Assembly (NCBI GenBank): GCA_950106755.1
Contig: OX467087.1
Span: forward strand, 17,798,047-17,862,046
Origin: Climacium dendroides
Taxonomy: Eukaryota > Streptophyta > Bryopsida > Hypnales > Climaciaceae
Reading direction: 5' to 3'
DNA length: 64,000 nt
Below the pieces are notes generated by a model. It was not told where the DNA came from, searched no databases, and worked only from the letters and a program-made list of their open reading frames with translations. Positions 59,636 through 64,000 of the stretch are shown here, in pieces. Positions within the stretch are counted from its first letter, which is position 1. Each line of letters opens with the position of its first letter. The position numbers and the translations under genes were made by a program.

Positions 59636-62600
59636 TCAGTTAATTCCATAGGCCATCTTGTCACCAGCGGGCTGCTTGTCACTTGATGTATCGTGAACGT
59701 AAGCCTGCAGTACCAATACAATTTCCAGTGTTACTACAAGATAATCCATGTACATATTCAACAACCAAATGCAAGGATTGAAACACATTGGAGTGGTGTA
59801 CTTGACCCAAAACACTAAGCCATTTAAACTTAATCAAGTATGTCGGAGGTTGCATTACCCTTTTTCTATCTCAACCTCTGCAATAAACACCAAAACCCTA
59901 AACCCCAAACCATGTGAACTGAGTAGGACGTTGATTACACATGTTATAGTTGCACTCTTATTCTCACTCAATTTCTTCAATAAACTCTATAACCTTAAAC
60001 CCCAAACCATGTGAACTGAGTAGGACGTTGATTACACATGTTGAAAGTTGCACTCTTATTCTCACTCAATTTCTTCAATAAAGTCTAAAACTCTAATCCC
60101 TGCACCAAGGAAACTGAATAGTACATCAATTACATTACCCTTCCTCACTCAGGATCACTCCGATCACTTCAAACCCTAACCTCTAAACCATATAAACTAC
60201 CGAGTACACTGATCACAAATGCTAAAAGGTGCATCATCCAAAATTCACTCAAAATCTCTCCAATAAACTCTAAACACTAGTCCAAATGAATTGAGTAGTG
60301 AATTGATCAACTAGGCAAGATTCTTGCTCCATTCTCTCTCATTCAAAATCGCTCCGATGAACTCTTAAACCCTAAACAATGTAAACTGAAGTAAGAGAAA
60401 TGCTTGCTGCAATCTCTTCCCCACTCGATTTCTCCAAGAAACTCCCAAATTCTAAACACTAATCCAAAATGTAATGCTCAGGTAAGCAAAATGCTTGATT
60501 TATAGCCTTTCTTACTCAAATTCTTTCCTATCAACTGCAAACCCTAAACACTAAAAGTATGCAACCTGAGAGGTGCATTGAAGAGGCAAGTGAGACGTTT
60601 GCTACATCACCTTTCTCTCCTTCATAATCTCTCGAATGAACTCACAAAGAAACCGGTAAGCAGGGTGCTTCTTTTCGGTAGGTTTGCACGTATCGCTGTG
60701 ATTGGAATCATTGAGCTCCTCCACTCTGCCTCCACTTGTTTTGAAATCATCCGTCGACGCTGGTGGTACGACAGTTCTCTGCAAATACCAATCGCTTCAG
60801 ATGACAACCTAACCACTTCAATTCGAAAGAGATTCTACCGAATTCAACTTCAATTTCCAATTTCAAACAGTTTCACAGGAAAGATCTAAGAATCCATCAA
60901 TAATTGAATGCAAGCAGCGATTGGATGGCTTCCCTTACCCCTCTGGTGTGGAAGCCCTCGGTCAATGCCATCAACTTCACGCCTCCACTTATCGCTTCCA
61001 TGAAGCGCTCGGAAAGCTCCTTCAGTTTGGGAGAAGTTACACACAGATCGTTGAAGAGAATAGGCGAGTAGGTCAAGCCGCCGAAGACGTACTTGAGCAG
61101 ATCCTCACTGGGCACCAGTCCCGTGTAAGGAGGAGCGTAGAAGAAGCATCCAGCCAGGCTTGCGAGGAAAGCTCTGGAGACTCTGGCGCGTTTGGCTTCG
61201 AAATCGTCTTTCAGGCTGCCAAACGACTCCGCCCTTTTGTTCAGCGCCACCACCAGCTGCTCGATCACCACGCAACCTAAGCTATGACCCACGAGGACAA
61301 TGGGACGGTTCCAGGTATCCCCTCGGTTCCATCGGTCACTGCAGAAACCAAGCACGCATCAAGTCAAAGAGATGATTGGAATCACATGAGAATCTTAGAT
61401 CTCAAATTCTTCGATAAACCCTAAGGAACAGATTATATGGATTTGGAATGACCAATGGTTTCCATCGGTTACTGACGCGAAACCAAGCAAGCATCATGTT
61501 AGAGATGATTGGAATCACATGAGAATCGTGAATCTCAAATTCTACAGTAAACCTTCACAAAAAGAAATTTCATGGGTTTGAAATGACCGATTTGATTGCT
61601 ACCATTACGAAAATAAGAGAAATTCACACAGGGCCAAGTATTACATCACGAGAATCGCTAGAGAGCATTGCATGTGTTGGGACCCAAGAAACTTGAACAG
61701 AGAAAGTTTCCACATGACGCACAGAATCATGAAGTCCAGGTTGGCCTTTCATTTACCTGAAGACGAGGAGTTTTTGCAACTCCTCCACCACGCCTGCGAC
61801 GCCATTCTCCGAGATGCTGTACTCCAGCAGCAAGACGCGGATGTCGCCATTGAAATCCTTCGTCATCCAATCACGAGGCCACCACACGTCCGGCTTGCCG
61901 CGCTGCACCCACGTATCCTTGCACGACAGGTACTTTTTTCGTCCCACGTTGCCTTCAAAGAAAATCACATCCAGCTTGGTCTTTTCCGAGGCTTCGTCCC
62001 GCTTGGTGTTCTCAGAGGGCGCGTCCTGCGCCCCCACAAGGTTCACGAGGTAGCCCAGCGGCTTGTCCTCTGGTCGCGGCGTTGAAGAACCTGCAGCAAG
62101 CATTTCACCACACTGATACTACGAATCGGCAATTCCGAACATGCAATCACATAAAAATCTGCAGCGAGCATTTCAGTATACTGATACTAAGAATCGGTAA
62201 TTCTGAACAAGCAACCACACAGAATTTGCAGCAAGCAATTCACTATACTGATACTAGGAATCAGCAATTCCGAACATGCAATCACATAAATCTGCAGCCA
62301 GCATTTCAGTATAATGATGCTAAGAATCGGCTATCTGGACAAGTAACCACACAGAATCTGCAGCAAGCATTTCACCATACTGATGTTAAGAATCCGCAAT
62401 TCCGAACATGCAATCACATTCATAAGCAACCATACAGAATCAGATTGCCAAATTCGGTCACTGACCTGTTTTGGACGTCTGCCTGTTGAAGAGTCGGCTG
62501 GTTTGGTGGAAGTTGGGGTCGCGCCCTGAACACATACATCACAAACATGAGCTAGATCGTTCTCGGCCAGTGAAGCCCAAATTGGGCCTCCTGTACTTTT

Positions 62601-64000
62601 ATGAGGAATTCCTTCTGTCCAATTCAACCCCTTTTAAACCGAAGTATGCAATATTCTTGAAGTATGCCATATTCTTCAAGAGCAGTATAAATCTTGGCCC
62701 TATCTGCACTAATATCCTCACATTCAATAAGCGATGCAATTCGTCATGAAAACTCGGGCTAAGCAAATGGAAAGGAAGCAAGTGTTGTAAGGTAATACTT
62801 ACTTCTGGCGAAGAGGAACGTGATCCGCAAGAACATCAACCAAAAAGAGCTAGATTTCGGATCCTTGTCCGGGGCCGACGGTTTAAGCAACCGTTTCACC
62901 ACACCCTCTCTAGTGGTGAACGTGAAGAGGTCGTGATTCTCGCGAATGATCCCCAGGCTCCGGACCTGCGCAAACCTCACCAGCTTCCACAAATCGGCAA
63001 AGCTGGGCCTGTCCTGCGGCCGGAGCTGCCAGCAATTCGTGATGATGAACTTCAAGTAGTCAGGACAATTCGCTGGGAGCTGCGGCCGCACGCCTTTCTG
63101 GATCCTGGTGTGCAACTCACTCATGCCGTTTGCCTGTTCTTCTTGGAACGGAGGCTGCCCACTGAGCACCTCGTTGCACATGATCCCGAAGCTCCACACA
63201 TCCGCTAACCGAGGAAACTTTGGCGAATCCTTGGGGAACGGGGAATCTTTAACGAAAACTTCTGGCGCTCCGTAAATCTTCGTCCCCACATTTCTCGACA
63301 CCGTGGCGCTCACCATGCTCATGGCCCTGGTGTTCACCAAGCCGAAATCGCCGAGCTTCACACGCACGTAGCCGCGCGCCGCGAGCTCGGGAACCTCCTG
63401 CGGGCTCACGGGTTCCACCAGCACGTTGTTGGGCTTCAAATCGCGGTGCGCGACGTTGCAGTTGTTCAAATGCCACATCGCCTTGGTCACTTGAAGCATC
63501 ACGTCAATCGCGGTGTCTTGCGCCATGGCATTGGTCGCGGGGTTGCGCATGTGCTTCGCCAGATCGGTCTGCAGGAGCTCCATCAGAATGTGCGATTGAG
63601 CGGTCAAGTTAAGCTCCGGGGGGACGGACGCGACGGGAGGCGACGTGGAGCTCCCCATCGCTGTGCTGCTCCCACGGGGCGTGCTGTAGGGCGTGGGTTT
63701 GTCCGGTTTGGACGAGACCGGCGCTTCCCAGTAGCGGAAGAACTGCACGATGTGCGGATGGTGGAAAGCGCTCAAGGTCGTGGCTTCCTTCGCGCATTTG
63801 TAGTTGAGAACTTTCAACGCGCAGTTGCGTCCCAACCATCCCACATTCATCACGGCGCCGAAGCTGCCACTGCCGATGAAACCCGTGAGTTTGTGCTCGT
63901 TGAGGTCCACATTCGCCATGGACTGGACCAGGTCGGTATTCTCCAGCCGTGTCCGGACATGGGTCGCAAGGAGATAGTCGAGGTCACGGGTTTTGCCAGA
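59636..64000 (-). CDS. protein kinase fused to a SERAC1-like alpha/beta hydrolase (5' end cut off)
   Basis: Six minus-strand exons: 64000-62803 (open to the window edge), 62525-62466, 62090-61757, 61338-60939, 60778-60611 and 59704-59636 (stop TGA); introns GT-AG. They encode 742 visible residues, numbered from the edge. The kinase (about 38-325) looks active: GSGSFG (43-48), Lys63, Glu72, HRDLKPNN (185-192), DFG (218-220), APE (245-247), DVWSFG; a Ser/Pro-rich insert of about 35 residues follows the strand after helix C. A linker of about 130 residues leads to a SERAC1-like serine-esterase domain: LDVIFFEGN (459-467), TWVQRGKPDVWWPRDWM, the nucleophile elbow GHSLG (Ser550), FFYAPPYTG, then NHSDTCKP with His691, the expected catalytic His. 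The ATG at 63,919 could be a start, but the frame stays open 27 codons further. Substrates are unknown. The last two exons are included because they complete the hydrolase fold. Confidence 0.85.
59840..60640. repeat. Array of ~97-bp units in intron 5 of the kinase/hydrolase gene
   Basis: Two near-identical units start at 59,901 and 59,998; more degenerate ones follow up to the exon at 60,611. The units contain 'aaaccctaaac' words, an opposite-strand copy-like match to the end of exon 5 (60,331-60,366 resembles 60,611-60,645) and the motif 'catgtgaactgagtagg'. Confidence 0.8.
61327..61592. repeat. 133-bp tandem duplication across the exon 4 acceptor
   Basis: 61,327-61,459 and 61,460-61,592 are diverged copies. 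The first includes the true acceptor at 61,339-61,340 plus 12 exon bases; in the second the CAG is changed, so it is a dead acceptor. Confidence 0.85.
62091..62425. repeat. Five tandem units of 66-68 bp starting at the exon 3 acceptor
   Basis: Anchors CTGCAG/TTGCAG at 62,091, 62,159, 62,226, 62,292 and 62,358 (periods 68, 67, 66, 66). On the gene strand each unit ends with a TGCAG acceptor-like sequence; only the one at 62,091 joins the frame. Confidence 0.9.

Noticed and set aside
59840..60640. Interstitial telomere repeat
   Set aside because: The 'ccctaaac' words are scattered once per ~97-bp unit and are not contiguous 7-bp telomere repeats.
60897..60938. Stop at 60,897 as the only end of the kinase/hydrolase protein
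   Set aside because: A strong GTAAGG donor just before it leads in frame to exons with the expected hydrolase C-terminal motifs, so the stop is treated as an intron-retention end.
62082..62489. 135-codon plus-strand ORF with repeating 'NLQQAFHHTD' pattern
   Set aside because: It reads through the intronic 66-68 bp tandem array antisense to the kinase/hydrolase gene.
1..64000. LTR retrotransposons, CRISPR arrays, rRNA genes, organelle DNA
   Set aside because: No paired LTRs with gag-pol, no regular spacer arrays, no rRNA-like stretches and no organelle genes were recognised on either strand.

Overview
This window looks like nuclear DNA of a land plant, most likely a moss or other bryophyte. 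The genes carry many short GT-AG introns and encode plant proteins, including a chloroplast EXECUTER and a peroxisomal HIT hydrolase. An aldehyde dehydrogenase end resembles ALDH21, a family known from bryophytes, lycophytes and algae but not seed plants. One gene joins a protein kinase to an alpha/beta hydrolase, two domains known from bryophyte immune receptors. The species is not determined.

Layout. 1-776: last exons of an ALDH21-like gene (+). 0.8-8.5 kb: AT-rich repeats. 8.5-13.3 kb: a divergent housekeeping pair, TAF7 (-) and RPB10 (+), sharing a 469-bp promoter. 13.8-18.1 kb: repeats. 18.1-21.1 kb: a short-chain dehydrogenase/reductase (-) with a duplicated 3' flank. 21-32 kb: repeats. 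33.7-38.9 kb: EXECUTER (+), 13 coding exons, 765 aa. 39-43.8 kb: repeats. 44.4-46.5 kb: HINT3-type HIT protein (+), 326 aa, with a perfect PTS2 signal. 47-59 kb: repeats, plus a decayed copy of the HINT3 3' end. 59.6-64.0 kb: a kinase/SERAC1-like hydrolase fusion (-), cut by the window's right edge. Exon models were built by hand from splice sites and frame; every junction given keeps frame.

The genes do not form a pathway or cluster. TAF7 and RPB10 both serve RNA polymerase transcription. EXECUTER acts in the chloroplast, the HIT protein probably in the peroxisome.

Most notable: (1) the kinase/hydrolase fusion, whose C-terminal catalytic histidine depends on splicing out the intron that starts at 60,938; (2) an apparent U12-type AT-AC intron in TAF7, holding a perfect 45-bp hairpin; (3) several sizes of short inverted-repeat transposons, each flanked by TTAA and in two cases nested in another repeat, so the empty site can be read from a second copy; (4) a 2.7-kb repeat with a tRNA-sized, tRNA-like module; (5) tandem repeats that start at splice junctions in three introns of the fusion gene. 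No intact autonomous transposon, CRISPR array, rRNA or functional tRNA gene was seen.
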